NCBI GenBank assembly: GCA_927797885.1
Contig: OV696605.1
Coordinates: 1,835,157 to 1,899,156, forward strand
Direction: 5' to 3'
Length of the DNA: 64,000 nt
Source: Gloeomargaritales cyanobacterium VI4D9
GTDB taxonomy: Bacteria; Cyanobacteriota; Cyanobacteriia; Gloeomargaritales; Gloeomargaritaceae
Position 1 is the first letter of the stretch. Each line of letters opens with the position of its first letter. Shown piece after piece: positions 7,746 through 17,182 of this stretch. Position numbers and translations under genes: made by a program. The notes under the pieces are model-generated. The model searched no databases. It worked only from the letters and a program-made list of their open reading frames with translations, and was not told the origin of the DNA.

Positions 7746-8873
7746 TTCCCGCAATACCTGGACAAGTTGCCTCACTTCCTCGGTGGTGGTGAGGTAATGG
7801 ATGGAAGCCCGCACGCAAGCGCCAGCGGCAACGGCGCGCACACAAATCCCCCGCTGTTCCAATTTTTGGACAATGGTTTCCGGGTCATGGTGTGCCATCC
7901 GAAAACTGACCAAGCCGCAGTGGGGCGGGTGGGGCAAAAGGCGGGTGAGATGCGGTATGGTTCCTAGTTCTGTCCACAATTCCCCGGCGGTGTGGGTTAA
8001 ACGCTCGTACCGTTCGGTGTCCGTACCCCAGGACTGATGGAGGGTCAAACTAGCCCGCAGTCCCACCCCCAATTCCCAGGCGGTGGTGGCAATTTCGTGC
8101 CGTTGTCCGTCTGGTGACCACTGGGGTTGCCCATCCGTAAATCCCTGTAAGCCCCGCCAGCCGCAGTGGGTGGGTTGCAGGTATTCTCGGTACTGCGGGT
8201 GAATGTACAAAACCCCTAACCCTGCTGGTCCACAAAGCCATTTGTGTCCCGTGGCGGCAAAAAAATCCACCCCGGTTAAATCCAGGGGCACTACCCCCAA
8301 AGACTGCGCCCCATCTACCAATAACCTGATATTCCGGGCGGCGCACAATGTCCCAATTTCCGCCAGGGGTAGCACCTCGCCCGTGTGCCAAAGGATATGG
8401 CTCAGCACCAGCATCCGGGTAGCGGGTTGGATAAATTGTTCTAAAATTGTCACGCTATTTTCAGTACAATAACTCAGGGGGCAAGTACTCCAGGTCACGC
8501 CAAACTTTCGTGCCAATTGGGCTACGGTTGCCACCACCCCCGGATGTTCCCCATCACTGAGCAGGAGATGGTCTCCCGGTTGCCAAGGCCAGCCCCACAG
8601 GACAATGGCACAGCCCTGGGTCGTGGACTGGGTGAGGGTAATGTCCGTTGTGGCGACGTTTAAGGTTTTTGCCAAGGCGGTGCGGGTCAAATGCTCTTGC
8701 TCCGCTACCCAATCCAGGGCACGGCGGCTAAAGGGTCCATATTTTTGGCCTTCCAGGTAGGCTGACTGCATGGCGGTGATCGCCGGGGTCGGCAGGGTGC
8801 CTTGACCGCCAAAATTCAGGTATATTTTGTCCTGCAACGCCAGGAAATAACTGCGCTGGGGGTCAATATCCAT
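7734..8873 (-). CDS. Class V aminotransferase-fold PLP enzyme, L-cysteine/cystine lyase (C-DES) like
   Basis: 379 residues with the fold of NifS/IscS-type enzymes. The PLP lysine is in [10 protein letters not shown], with the upstream aspartate in [11 protein letters not shown] and the phosphate-binding [13 protein letters not shown]. The active-site cysteine loop typical of IscS/SufS is not evident. The length and sequence style match the cyanobacterial cystine C-S lyase C-DES, which supplies sulfane sulfur for Fe-S clusters. Assignment to C-DES rather than another class V enzyme is an inference. Confidence 0.75.
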   Translation of the reverse strand: MDIDPQRSYFLALQDKIYLNFGGQGTLPTPAITAMQSAYLEGQKYGPFSRRALDWVAEQEHLTRTALAKTLNVATTDITLTQSTTQGCAIVLWGWPWQPGDHLLLSDGEHPGVVATVAQLARKFGVTWSTCPLSYCTENSVTILEQFIQPATRMLVLSHILWHTGEVLPLAEIGTLCAARNIRLLVDGAQSLGVVPLDLTGVDFFAATGHKWLCGPAGLGVLYIHPQYREYLQPTHCGWRGLQGFTDGQPQWSPDGQRHEIATTAWELGVGLRASLTLHQSWGTDTERYERLTHTAGELWTELGTIPHLTRLLPHPPHCGLVSFRMAHHDPETIVQKLEQRGICVRAVAAGACVRASIHYLTTTEEVRQLVQVLRELEG

Positions 8874-8909
8874 CGGTTCCTTAATAGGTTTTTAGTGAAT
8901 CTTTTTGAC

Positions 8910-8990
8910 TATAGCAATCCTAAACGATTACGCAACAGCTATTCACAAAAATCAGGTTCCAACCCACTTCCCATAGGATTGCTGTTTCAA
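8910..8990 (+). repeat. Diverged repeat family E, copy 1
   Basis: It begins like MITE A (TATAGCAATCCTAA) but continues with ACGCAACAG, TCACAAAAATCAGGTTCCA and CTGTTTCAAT. The same order of segments recurs at 47572-47652 beside the 5'-nucleotidase gene, so this is a separate dispersed family. Confidence 0.6.
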
Positions 8991-8998
8991 TATCCAAT

Positions 8999-9138
8999 AT
9001 ATAGCAATCCGATTTGATTAACGTTAGCCTGCGTGTCGTAGGCATACAGAAATTTCCTAGAACCCTACACCGCAGGTGCTTCTTTGACGGGAGCGGTGCC
9101 CCTGTGCCCCTGTTCCATTTTTATTTAGGATGGCTATA
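8999..9138 (-). repeat. MITE family A, copy 2 (long form)
   Basis: Inverted ends TATAGCAATCC and GGATGGCTATA. It contains the optional interior segment ACACCGCAGGTGCTTCTTTG, also found in the copy at 55925-56064 and in MITE B, which shows that the families share interior modules. The remaining bases between 9139 and 9260 hold nothing I recognise. Confidence 0.8.
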
Positions 9139-9262
9139 GTAATTTTAGATAAGTTGGCTCTCCTGGATTTAGGGTGATAGTTTTTTCTAATCAGAGAATG
9201 CGGCTAAGGTTCTCGCCCGGAAGTTGTCAAAACTTAACAAGCCATAGGCTTGCCTCTTTATT

Positions 9263-9415
9263 AAGGGCACCTCTATTTATTGTCACTACTGGAAGATTAT
9301 TTCGCTGAGATACCCATGTTATTGAGAACCACAGACGGGGGCTACGCGCCTGCGACCTATTTTTAGAGATGCCCATCTCATAAATCCCTCCCAAAATCAA
9401 TTAATAGAGGTGCCC
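9263..9415 (-). repeat. MITE family B, copy 3, overlapping a gene end
   Basis: Ends GGGCACCTCTATT and TAGAGGTGCCC in reverse orientation to 4135-4289, with a similar interior (AATAATCTTCCAGTAGTG on the reverse strand). Its right end lies inside the TrpD2-like gene and supplies that gene's last codons and stop. Confidence 0.75.
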
Positions 9416-10423
9416 ACCAGTTAATTGCTCGAGTCGTTGGCGCACGGTTTGACTATCCAGTAGGGTAGCGGTCTGATGAATTCCTGCCTCTAGGCTGGCG
9501 ACCGCTCCCAATCGCCAAAGATAAAATCCCGCATTCCAAAGTAGCGCATGGCGCAGGGGTACAGGTTCCCCCCGCAGTACGGCGGTCATTTGCGTCATGC
9601 CTTCCGTGAGGGAGACATCAGCTCCGCCCAAGCCGTATTCCTGGGGTTTGAGCAGACAGCGTCCCTCAGCACCCAACCCTACAATCCCTGTCCGACTTTG
9701 GGGGAGGTCACAACTGCCCTCTAAACCTTTGACCGTGGTAAATGCGGTCACCCCCCGTGCCGTCAGGGCTTCCCGCATAATCTGCTCGGTCGGCGGATGC
9801 ACATACCCAGCCATGAGGTGATAGGAACCCTGGTAGGGCACCCAGAGCAACTCCAGCGTGGCCAGCGGCGGACGTTTGCCGATTTCCCGGCGGTAGGGCA
9901 CCAGGGCTTCTGCTTGCGGAAAATGGCGGGGCACGTACACAAACCCTAGCCCTATGGTTGCCAATAGCTGATGCACCTGAGCGAGGGAGTAGGGTCGCCA
10001 GTCAATGCCCAGGGCTTGCCACACCGCCACCAGGGGTAACCCCTCTTTCGTCGGCATCCGTTCCCCCCCATGCTGGAGTACAGGGAACCCGGCACTGGCT
10101 AAAACCAAGGCGGTCAAGGGACTCAGGGGCAAAGTGCGATCCCGACCATCGTAAGGCTGGGTCAAAACCACCACTGGCTGGGTTGTCTCTATCGCTGGCA
10201 GTTGCGGCCCCCATTCCGCGTAGGCATCCAACATTCCTGCCAATTCCTCCCCAGTGGGTCGCTTGATCCGGTGGGCAATCAAAAACGCCCCTATCTGGGC
10301 TGGGGTTGCTTCCTGAGTCAGCATCAGGGTCATGGCTCGGCGCATTTCCGAGCGGGTCAAATCCTGATGGGTATGCACACCACTGCCGATTTTGCGGACA
10401 AATTCCCGAAATTCCTGGCTCAT
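9401..10423 (-). CDS. Anthranilate phosphoribosyltransferase-like protein (TrpD2 family)
   Basis: 340 residues of the TrpD fold but lacking the canonical GTGGD phosphoribosyl loop; in its place is QPYDGRDRTLPLSPLTA. The helical N-domain (TPAQIGAFLIAHRIK) and VKGLEGSCDLP are recognisable. TrpD2/YbiB relatives bind nucleic acid rather than making tryptophan, and a true trpD is present at 44794. The last residues GHLY and the stop are encoded by the end of a MITE B, so the natural C-terminus has been replaced. It is downstream of ntcB in the same direction. Confidence 0.8.
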   Translation of the reverse strand: MSQEFREFVRKIGSGVHTHQDLTRSEMRRAMTLMLTQEATPAQIGAFLIAHRIKRPTGEELAGMLDAYAEWGPQLPAIETTQPVVVLTQPYDGRDRTLPLSPLTALVLASAGFPVLQHGGERMPTKEGLPLVAVWQALGIDWRPYSLAQVHQLLATIGLGFVYVPRHFPQAEALVPYRREIGKRPPLATLELLWVPYQGSYHLMAGYVHPPTEQIMREALTARGVTAFTTVKGLEGSCDLPQSRTGIVGLGAEGRCLLKPQEYGLGGADVSLTEGMTQMTAVLRGEPVPLRHALLWNAGFYLWRLGAVASLEAGIHQTATLLDSQTVRQRLEQLTGGHLY

Positions 10424-10431
10424 AGATCAAT

Positions 10432-11334
10432 TCAATCCACTTGCGGGGGACAGCTGCGGAGCAATTCATAAAAATAGGCAATGGGTGGCAGGTCGAGCCG
10501 GTCTTTGCTGGTCACGGCGACTACCTTACGCCGCCATTCGTCCCCATCTGCCAACGGACGGCTGGTTAATCCGGGCACCCGTAGGGCTTCCTGGAGCAAC
10601 CGTTCCGGGAGCAAAGCTACCATCTGGGTTTGCCGAATCACCCCCACAAACGCCTCCGGCGCATTCAGTTCCAACGCCACCGACAGGCTCAACCCGTAGC
10701 GGGCAAACCCCTTTTCCACCAACCGCCGCATCCCATAGCCGTCCTTGAAAACCACCTGGGGATACTGCGCCAAACACTCCCAGGGCACCACCGGATACGC
10801 CTGCAAAGGGTGACCCTCAGCCATGAGAATGCCCACCCCTTCTTCATATAAAGGGTAAGACAAGAATTCCGAATGCCCGATCAAATTGGGATTGTCCATG
10901 ACGACCGCCACATCCACCAGCCCGTCCTTGAGCACCTTCAGGGCACGGTCACTCCCCAAAGCCGTTACTCGCAGTTGCATCTGGGGAAACCGGGCGCACA
11001 AGCGGGGCAAAAACTGGGGCAAAACATACGCCACTACCGAATGAATCGCTGCCACACACAATTCCTGCTGTTTGCCCTGGTGCAACTCCCGGAGTGCCAA
11101 ACCCGCCGCCTGCCACTCCTGCCAAATTTTGCGGGCATGGGACAAAAAGGTTTCCCCCGCTAGGGTCAACTTCGCCTGTGCCGCCCGGTGAAACAGTTGC
11201 ACCCCCAAATCCGCCTCCAAAGCCTGCACCTGCCGACTGACCGTAGGTTGACTCACGCCACAGACCTGCGCCGCCCTTTGAAAACTACCGGTTTCCGCCA
11301 CCACGAGAAATGCCCGTAATTCTTCCATGCGCAT
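10432..11334 (-). CDS. ntcB: LysR-type nitrate assimilation regulator NtcB
   Basis: A DNA-binding activator of nitrate assimilation genes in cyanobacteria. The start MRMEELRAFLVVAETGSFQR and the HTH (AAQVCGVSQPTVSRQVQALE) are typical, followed by a periplasmic-binding-like effector domain to the C-terminus. An upstream ATG at 11436 overlaps the preceding stop as ATGA and would add 34 residues without homology. I prefer 11334, where family members begin, though coupling from 11436 is possible. Its place beside narB and nirA supports the name. Confidence 0.85.
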   Translation of the reverse strand: MRMEELRAFLVVAETGSFQRAAQVCGVSQPTVSRQVQALEADLGVQLFHRAAQAKLTLAGETFLSHARKIWQEWQAAGLALRELHQGKQQELCVAAIHSVVAYVLPQFLPRLCARFPQMQLRVTALGSDRALKVLKDGLVDVAVVMDNPNLIGHSEFLSYPLYEEGVGILMAEGHPLQAYPVVPWECLAQYPQVVFKDGYGMRRLVEKGFARYGLSLSVALELNAPEAFVGVIRQTQMVALLPERLLQEALRVPGLTSRPLADGDEWRRKVVAVTSKDRLDLPPIAYFYELLRSCPPQVD

Positions 11335-11432
11335 AAAGGTTGCGCCGCTTCCCCCTAATGCCTTGGGTACTTTACCGAAGGACTCCCCAGGGATGATGTC
11401 ACTTGGGATACGATTTGGTCTGGGTTCTGTCC

Positions 11433-11855
11433 TCATTGTTCCAGTCCAAATTCCCGTAGCGCCAGGGGCAAGTTCCGATGTTCATGTCCCGGACGGCTGA
11501 GCTTGAGCAGGACAAAGCGTTGTAATGGGGTCAACTGCCGCCACCGGTCAAGGGTGAGGACTGCCACTAAATCCGGGGGAACCGCCTCTTCCTGTAACCA
11601 CACCGGTTCGACCGCTATCGTGCCTGCCGGTTGTCCCGTTTGTTCCGTCACCCAGGCTTGCAGTTGCAGGGTGTATTGCTTTTGTAAATCCAACGTCTCG
11701 CAGGGAGTATCCACCAACCACTGGCGCTGATCCAACGACAGGGTGTGCCAATGGGCGAGTTTGAGTTTGATGCCGCAGGTATCCAGCCGGTAGCGCACCA
11801 CCATCGGAATACACCGCCAATTGGCTACAAAATCCTGTTCAAACCCGAAAATCAT
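11433..11855 (-). CDS. Nitrate reductase associated protein
   Basis: 140 residues from the ATG at 11855 ([20 protein letters not shown]), which has GGAGGG upstream. The pattern FGFEQDF...[16 protein letters not shown]...W matches the small cyanobacterial family found beside narB. Its biochemical role is not established. It overlaps the end of narB by 17 bases and feeds into ntcB, so the three genes look co-transcribed. Confidence 0.8.
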   Translation of the reverse strand: MIFGFEQDFVANWRCIPMVVRYRLDTCGIKLKLAHWHTLSLDQRQWLVDTPCETLDLQKQYTLQLQAWVTEQTGQPAGTIAVEPVWLQEEAVPPDLVAVLTLDRWRQLTPLQRFVLLKLSRPGHEHRNLPLALREFGLEQ

Positions 11856-13968
11856 CTTTTCCCTCCCGTTCCACCCGCACGGCACAGGCTTTGAGTTCCG
11901 GTTGTTTGGAAATAGGACAACTTTGGGGATGGGTTAACTCGTTGGCCGCCTGTTGCACCCCCCACAATTCCCCCCAATGCATGGGCAGAAACACAGCACC
12001 GGGACGCACCTGCTCCCCCACCATCACCTTGACCCGCACCTGACCCCGCCGGGAACGCACCCGCACCCAATCCCCACTTTGGATGCCCAGTTTTTCGGCA
12101 TCGTGGGGATGCATTGCCAATAGCGGCTCCGGGTGCATTTTTTGGATTTTGGGAATGCGACCCGTGCGGGTTTGGGTATGCCAATGCCCGTAATAGCGTC
12201 CCGTCGTCAGCACCAGGGGAAAATCCCCATCGGGCGGTTCGGCAACCCCTTGACTTCTGAGCGCGGCAAAGCGAGCCTTGCCGTCGGGGGTGGCAAATTG
12301 TTTATCTAAGTACAAACGCTTGACCCGAACCGCTTCACCATCGCTCGTGTCCGCAGGACAAGGCCACGCCACCGGTCCTAAGCGAGCCAGTCGTTCATGG
12401 CTCAAACCGCTGTAGTCACACACCCGCCCTTGGGTCAACTGGACAAATTCCTGAAACACCTCAGCGGCAGTAGCGAAACGAAATTGCGCCTCGTATCCTA
12501 ACCGCCGTCCCACCTCCGCCAAAATTTCCCAATCTGGGCGCGCCGACCCCGGTGGTGACAAGAACTGGGGACAAAGGGTCACCTGGCGTTCCGAATTGGT
12601 CATCGTACCCGTTTTTTCCCCCCACTGCGCCGCCGGTAATAACAGATGGGCATAGGCAGTGGTTTCTGTTGGCGCATAGGCATCCTGCACCACCGTAAAA
12701 GGACTTTGTTGAAACGCCGCCCGCACCCGCTCCAAGTGGGGCATACTCACCAAGGGATTGGTGGCAATGATCCAGACAAAATGCACCTGGTTTTGCTCCA
12801 AACCAGTAACGATTTCCCACATACTGCGCCCGGGTTGCGGGGCAATACTACCCGGTTTTAAGCCCCAAAAATCTTCAATTTCCCGGCGATGTTGCGGGTT
12901 TTCCACCTGCCGATAACCGGGCAGTAAATGCGCCAATCCCCCCGCTTCTCGCCCCCCCATCGCATTGGGTTGTCCTGTCAAAGAAAACGGGCCACACCCA
13001 GGTCGCCCGATCTGTCCCGTGAGCAGGTGCAAATCAATCAAACTGCGCGCCTTGGCTGTCCCTTCAGCAGACTGGTTCACCCCCATTGACCACAGGGACA
13101 ACACCCGCTCTGCATTGCCCCACCACTGCGCCGCCTGCACCAATTGGTCAACTGCAATGCCACAGCGTTGGGCAACCCACTCCGGCGGATAATTTTGAAT
13201 CACCTGCACATACTGCTCAAACCCTTGGGTGTGCTGTTGAATAAACACTTCATCTATCTTTCCCCATTGCCACAACAAATATCCCAGTCCCTGTAGTAAA
13301 TCTATATCCGTCCCCGGTCGAATCGCCAAATGTAAATCCGCCACCGCCGCCGTCGGGGTAGAACGGGGATCAACAACAATCAGCTTCACATCCCCCCTGC
13401 GCTTATGGGATTGCCGCAAACGATTAAAAACAATCGGATGGCATTCCGCCGTATTTGTGCCCAGTAAAAAGGCACAGTCCGTTAATTCCAAATCCTCATA
13501 ACAACAGGGCGACCCATCACTGCCCAAACTCGCTTGATAAGCCGACACCGCCGAAGACATACACATCCGGGAATTCGTATCAAAATTATTCGTTCCCAAA
13601 CACCCCTTGACTAATTTTTGGGCAACATAATAGTCCTCCGTTTGCAGTTGTCCCGAGCCATAAAAACAAATAGCATCAGACCCATATTCTTGCCGCACGT
13701 TGTTTAATTGTTCCACCAAAAGGTTAAATGCTTCCTCCCAAGCAATTGGTTGAAAATCATCGGTCAATTTACGTCGCCACTGCGGTTCGGTCAAACGACT
13801 GACCCCCACACTTTCCAGGATGGTTGCCCCCTTGACACAGACCATCCCCAAACTCGACGGATGCGCCCGGTCTCCCCGAATTTTGTAGGAACCATTTGCC
13901 TGCAAAACTGCCTCCAACCCGCAACCCACCCCACAATAGGGGCATAAAGTACGAACGATGCTACTCAT
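11839..13968 (-). CDS. narB: Ferredoxin-nitrate reductase NarB
   Basis: Reduces nitrate to nitrite with electrons from ferredoxin; it binds a [4Fe-4S] cluster and a bis-MGD molybdenum cofactor. 709 residues. The cluster cysteines are at the N-terminus ([11 protein letters not shown], then GMVCVKG). Molybdopterin-binding segments follow ([42 protein letters not shown]) and the C-terminal dinucleotide-binding domain ([26 protein letters not shown]). It is transcribed away from nirA. In Synechococcus elongatus narB ends the nirA-nrt operon, so the arrangement here differs. Confidence 0.96.
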   Translation of the reverse strand: MSSIVRTLCPYCGVGCGLEAVLQANGSYKIRGDRAHPSSLGMVCVKGATILESVGVSRLTEPQWRRKLTDDFQPIAWEEAFNLLVEQLNNVRQEYGSDAICFYGSGQLQTEDYYVAQKLVKGCLGTNNFDTNSRMCMSSAVSAYQASLGSDGSPCCYEDLELTDCAFLLGTNTAECHPIVFNRLRQSHKRRGDVKLIVVDPRSTPTAAVADLHLAIRPGTDIDLLQGLGYLLWQWGKIDEVFIQQHTQGFEQYVQVIQNYPPEWVAQRCGIAVDQLVQAAQWWGNAERVLSLWSMGVNQSAEGTAKARSLIDLHLLTGQIGRPGCGPFSLTGQPNAMGGREAGGLAHLLPGYRQVENPQHRREIEDFWGLKPGSIAPQPGRSMWEIVTGLEQNQVHFVWIIATNPLVSMPHLERVRAAFQQSPFTVVQDAYAPTETTAYAHLLLPAAQWGEKTGTMTNSERQVTLCPQFLSPPGSARPDWEILAEVGRRLGYEAQFRFATAAEVFQEFVQLTQGRVCDYSGLSHERLARLGPVAWPCPADTSDGEAVRVKRLYLDKQFATPDGKARFAALRSQGVAEPPDGDFPLVLTTGRYYGHWHTQTRTGRIPKIQKMHPEPLLAMHPHDAEKLGIQSGDWVRVRSRRGQVRVKVMVGEQVRPGAVFLPMHWGELWGVQQAANELTHPQSCPISKQPELKACAVRVEREGKDDFRV

Positions 13969-14049
13969 TGAGAACCCTAAGTTTTTTCACCTTACCTAAC
14001 AATTCCATCCTCACTTGATCCTAAATCGCTTCTGCCCTGCTACCAATAT

Positions 14050-14080
14050 AAGTCATACAAAAACCGTATCAAGTCATACA
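14050..14080. promoter_or_regulatory. Paired direct repeats with overlapping NtcA-type site
   Basis: AAGTCATACA occurs at 14050-14059 and again at 14071-14080, 21 bases apart, i.e. on the same DNA face. GTA-N8-TAC (14066-14079), the NtcA consensus, overlaps the second repeat. On the minus strand TATATT lies 15 bases beyond the site toward narB, which is shorter than the usual NtcA spacing of about 22. The site may serve narB but is less certain than the nirA site. Confidence 0.5.
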
Positions 14081-14145
14081 TTTTTTGCCATTTACCGACA
14101 AAATTCCCCTGCCCAATCTCTTTCAGACATAACTTAAACATAAAT

Positions 14146-14162
14146 CGTATAGATAAAATACG
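14146..14162. promoter_or_regulatory. Candidate LysR (NtcB) operator
   Basis: CGTAT-N7-ATACG, a perfect dyad that contains the T-N11-A core of LysR-type sites, 40 bases upstream of the nirA NtcA site. With ntcB two genes away, NtcB is the natural candidate to bind it. Nothing in the sequence proves this. Confidence 0.45.
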
Positions 14163-14187
14163 ATAGGCGTATTATTTGTGAATTTTT

Positions 14188-14230
14188 GTAACAAAAGCTA
14201 CGATTCTTTCAGGGATGGGTAGGCTATATT
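14188..14230 (+). promoter_or_regulatory. NtcA-activated nirA promoter
   Basis: GTA-N8-TAC at 14188-14201 is followed after 23 bases by the -10 box TATATT (14225-14230). This is the canonical class II NtcA promoter layout. It predicts transcription starting about 14237 and full activation under nitrogen limitation for the nirA-to-moaE run. Confidence 0.85.
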
Positions 14231-14259
14231 GACGGAAACAAACCCCATTCTGAGTAGTT

Positions 14260-15849
14260 ATGGCTAATAAAATCGAAGCGATCAAATCCGCTAGGGATGG
14301 GTTAGCGATCCGGGATGAAATTGCGACCTGGGCACAACAGGGTTGGGAGCATATTGACAAGGATGATTTAGAGCATCGTCTCAAGTGGCTAGGGATTTTT
14401 TTCCGTAAAATCACCCCTGGCAAATTTATGTTGCGCCTGCGGGTGCCACACGGAATTTTAACGGCGACTCAGATACAGGTATTGGCACAAATTTTAGAGG
14501 ACTGTGGTGCCGATGGTGTCGGGGATATTACCACCCGTCAAAACATCCAATTGAGGGGCATTGAGTTTGCCAACATTCCGAATATTTTACAAGCCTTAAC
14601 CAAGGTGGGTTTAACCAGTGTGCAATCTGGGATGGACAATGTGCGGAATATCACCGGTTCTCCTGTGTCTGGAATTGACCCGAATGAACTGTATGACACC
14701 CGTTCCCTGGTACAAGCAGTGCAGGATATGGTGACCAACGGGGGGCGCGGCAATCCTGAATTTACCAATTTACCCCGCAAATTTAATATCGCCATTAATG
14801 GATGTCGTGACAATTCTACTCACGCAGAAATTAATGACTTAGCTTTTATTCCCGCCTATCAAACCGGGCATCCCCAATCTCGTTTTGGTTTCAATGTTTT
14901 AGTGGGCGGTTTCTTCTCCAGTAAACGGGTGGCGACTGCGATTCCTTTGGATGCCTGGGTGACACCAGAGCAGGTGGTGGATGTTTGTCGCGCCGTATTA
15001 TTAGTCTTTCGGGATCATGGCTTGCGAGAAAATCGCCAACAATCCCGCTTAATGTGGTTGATTGACGCTTGGGGCATCCCCCAATTTCGTGCCCAGGTGA
15101 TTGCCTACCTTGGTTATGATTTACCCCCTGCGGCTCCCCGGGATGAAATATCCTGGTCAAAGCGTGATCATTTAGGTTTACATCCCCAAAAACAAGCGGG
15201 ATTATACTATGCCGGTTTCCATATCCCAGTGGGAAGAATTACGGCTCAAGATATGTTTACCTTTGCGGAACTTGCCAACCGATATGGACAGGGTGAACTG
15301 CGTTTAACTGTGGAGCAGAATTTAATTATTCCCCATATTCCTGAGGAAAAAATTGCCGATTTTCTCCAGGAGCCTATTTTGCAAAAATTTCCCCTGAAAC
15401 CCACTTTGCTGATGCGGGGATTAGTCTCCTGCACAGGGAACCAATTTTGTAATCTGGCTATTATCGAAACCAAAAATCGAGCATTAAATTTGGTTCGGGA
15501 ATTAGAGGAATTGCTGGAGTTACACCAACCGGTTCGTATTCACTGGAGTGGCTGTCCTAACTCCTGCGGTCAACCCCAAGTAGGCGACATTGGATTTATC
15601 GGATGTAAAACCAAGAAAAATGGGAAACCCGTGGATGGCGTAGATATTTATTTAGGCGGAAAAGTGGGGCACGAAGCAACGCTTGGTAATTGCATCATGA
15701 AAGGAATTCCCTGTGAAGATTTGTTGGGGATTGTCGCTGATTTACTCATCCGTCATTTTGGGGCACTTCCCCGCTCTAATCTCAGCCTTGAACGTCTAGG
15801 ATTGGACGGAGCCACCCATTCCCCATCTACTTCCGTTTCTGCGGTTTAG
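14260..15849 (+). CDS. nirA: Ferredoxin-nitrite reductase NirA
   Basis: Reduces nitrite to ammonium in six electron steps with ferredoxin, using sirohaem and a [4Fe-4S] cluster. 529 residues. The cofactor cysteines are in CTGNQFC (about 397) and CPNSCGQ (about 438). Both half repeats are visible (DITTRQNIQLRG early and ELRLTVEQNLIIPHI late). It is the first gene of the rightward nitrate operon, 24 bases before nrtA, and is noticeably more A+T rich than narB. Confidence 0.96.
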   Translation: MANKIEAIKSARDGLAIRDEIATWAQQGWEHIDKDDLEHRLKWLGIFFRKITPGKFMLRLRVPHGILTATQIQVLAQILEDCGADGVGDITTRQNIQLRGIEFANIPNILQALTKVGLTSVQSGMDNVRNITGSPVSGIDPNELYDTRSLVQAVQDMVTNGGRGNPEFTNLPRKFNIAINGCRDNSTHAEINDLAFIPAYQTGHPQSRFGFNVLVGGFFSSKRVATAIPLDAWVTPEQVVDVCRAVLLVFRDHGLRENRQQSRLMWLIDAWGIPQFRAQVIAYLGYDLPPAAPRDEISWSKRDHLGLHPQKQAGLYYAGFHIPVGRITAQDMFTFAELANRYGQGELRLTVEQNLIIPHIPEEKIADFLQEPILQKFPLKPTLLMRGLVSCTGNQFCNLAIIETKNRALNLVRELEELLELHQPVRIHWSGCPNSCGQPQVGDIGFIGCKTKKNGKPVDGVDIYLGGKVGHEATLGNCIMKGIPCEDLLGIVADLLIRHFGALPRSNLSLERLGLDGATHSPSTSVSAV

Positions 15850-15872
15850 TTTTGATTTTTTGGAGGTGTTCT

Positions 15873-17171
15873 ATGTCTTACTCTCGGCGTACTTTTTTAA
15901 CCACTGCTGGTTTAACGGCGATGGGCACTTTAGCTTTGCATGGATGTCAGTCTAATTCAGATACCCCTAACAGTAGCCCTGTCCCTAGTCCAATTTCTGG
16001 CTTAGAAACAACTACTGTCAGACTGGGCTTTATTCCCTTAACGGATGCGGCACCCCTGATTATTGCCAAGGTCAAAGGCTACTTTGATAAGTATGGATTA
16101 ACTGGTGCTGAAGTCATCAAACAAGCCTCCTGGGGAACTACTCGCGATAATTTAGTTTTAGGTAGTGCCGGTGGTGGTATTGATGGGGCACATATTCTTT
16201 CGCCCATGCCCTATTTAATCAGTGAAGGTATTGTCACCAATGGCAAAAAAGTGCCGATGTATATCCTGGCGCGTTTGAATACCAATGGGCAAGGAATTCA
16301 GCTATCCAATGAATATCTAGACCTAAAAGTTGGTTTGGATGCAAGTCCTTTACGGAATATTTTTCAACGCAAAAAACGGGAAAATAAAGAAGTAAAAGTG
16401 GCCATGACTTTTCCTGGTGGCACCCATGATATGTGGATTCGCTACTGGCTGGCGGCGGCAGGGATTGATCCCAATCAAGATGTTTCGACCATTGTAGTTC
16501 CTCCTCCCCAAATGGTAGCTAATGTGAAAGTAGGCAATATGGAAGCTTTTTGTGTGGGAGAACCCTGGCCGTTACAAACCCTTAATCAGAAGGTTGGCTA
16601 TAGTGCAATTACCACTGGAGAGTTTTGGAAAGACCATCCCGAAAAAGCCTTGGGTTTGCGCTCAGATTGGGTAGATAAACATCCCAAAGCCACCCAAGCC
16701 TTACTTCAAGCCGTTTTGGAAGCGCAAATTTGGTGCGACCAAGACAGCAATAAGCAGGAAATGTGTGAAATTCTCAGCCAACCAGAGTGGGTAAAGGCAC
16801 CAGTGGCGGATATTATTGACCGCTCCTTGGGTAAATTTAATTTGGGGGTGCGACAATTTGAGAGCAAAGACTTGATGCAAAAGTATTGGCGAGATAACGC
16901 TTCCTATCCCTTCAAGAGCCATGACCTATGGTTTTTAACCGAAAATATTCGCTGGGGTTACCTGAAACCTGAAGTGGATACCAAAGCACTTGTTGATCGG
17001 GTCAATCGTGAGGATTTATGGCGAGAAGCCGCTAAAGCGATTGGTCAGGAAGCAGCTATTCCCAAATCCACTTCCCGTGGGGTGGAGACGTTTTTTGACC
17101 AAGTCCAATTTGACCCAGAAAACCCCCAGAATTACCTCAATCGTCTCAAAATCACGTCCCTTAAAGCCTAA
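15873..17171 (+). CDS. nrtA: Nitrate/nitrite ABC transporter substrate-binding lipoprotein NrtA
   Basis: Captures nitrate at the outer face of the cytoplasmic membrane. The ATG at 15873 follows GGAGGTG. The N-terminus SYSRRTFLTTAG has a twin-arginine signature and then a lipobox (LALHGC), so it is probably exported folded and lipid-anchored. The binding core has VRLGFIPLTDAAPLIIAKVK, GGTHDMWIRYWLAAAGIDP and AFCVGEPWP, all typical of the NrtA/CmpA family. NrtA rather than the bicarbonate paralogue CmpA is inferred from the operon. Confidence 0.93.
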   Translation: MSYSRRTFLTTAGLTAMGTLALHGCQSNSDTPNSSPVPSPISGLETTTVRLGFIPLTDAAPLIIAKVKGYFDKYGLTGAEVIKQASWGTTRDNLVLGSAGGGIDGAHILSPMPYLISEGIVTNGKKVPMYILARLNTNGQGIQLSNEYLDLKVGLDASPLRNIFQRKKRENKEVKVAMTFPGGTHDMWIRYWLAAAGIDPNQDVSTIVVPPPQMVANVKVGNMEAFCVGEPWPLQTLNQKVGYSAITTGEFWKDHPEKALGLRSDWVDKHPKATQALLQAVLEAQIWCDQDSNKQEMCEILSQPEWVKAPVADIIDRSLGKFNLGVRQFESKDLMQKYWRDNASYPFKSHDLWFLTENIRWGYLKPEVDTKALVDRVNREDLWREAAKAIGQEAAIPKSTSRGVETFFDQVQFDPENPQNYLNRLKITSLKA

Positions 17172-17182
17172 GGAGCTAACCC

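Noticed and set aside
10002-10481. 159-codon frame on the minus strand
   Set aside because: Out-of-frame shadow of the TrpD2-like gene.
11335-11436. 34-residue extension of NtcB from the ATGA overlap
   Set aside because: Not clearly excluded, but family members begin at MRMEELRAF, so the shorter form is used.
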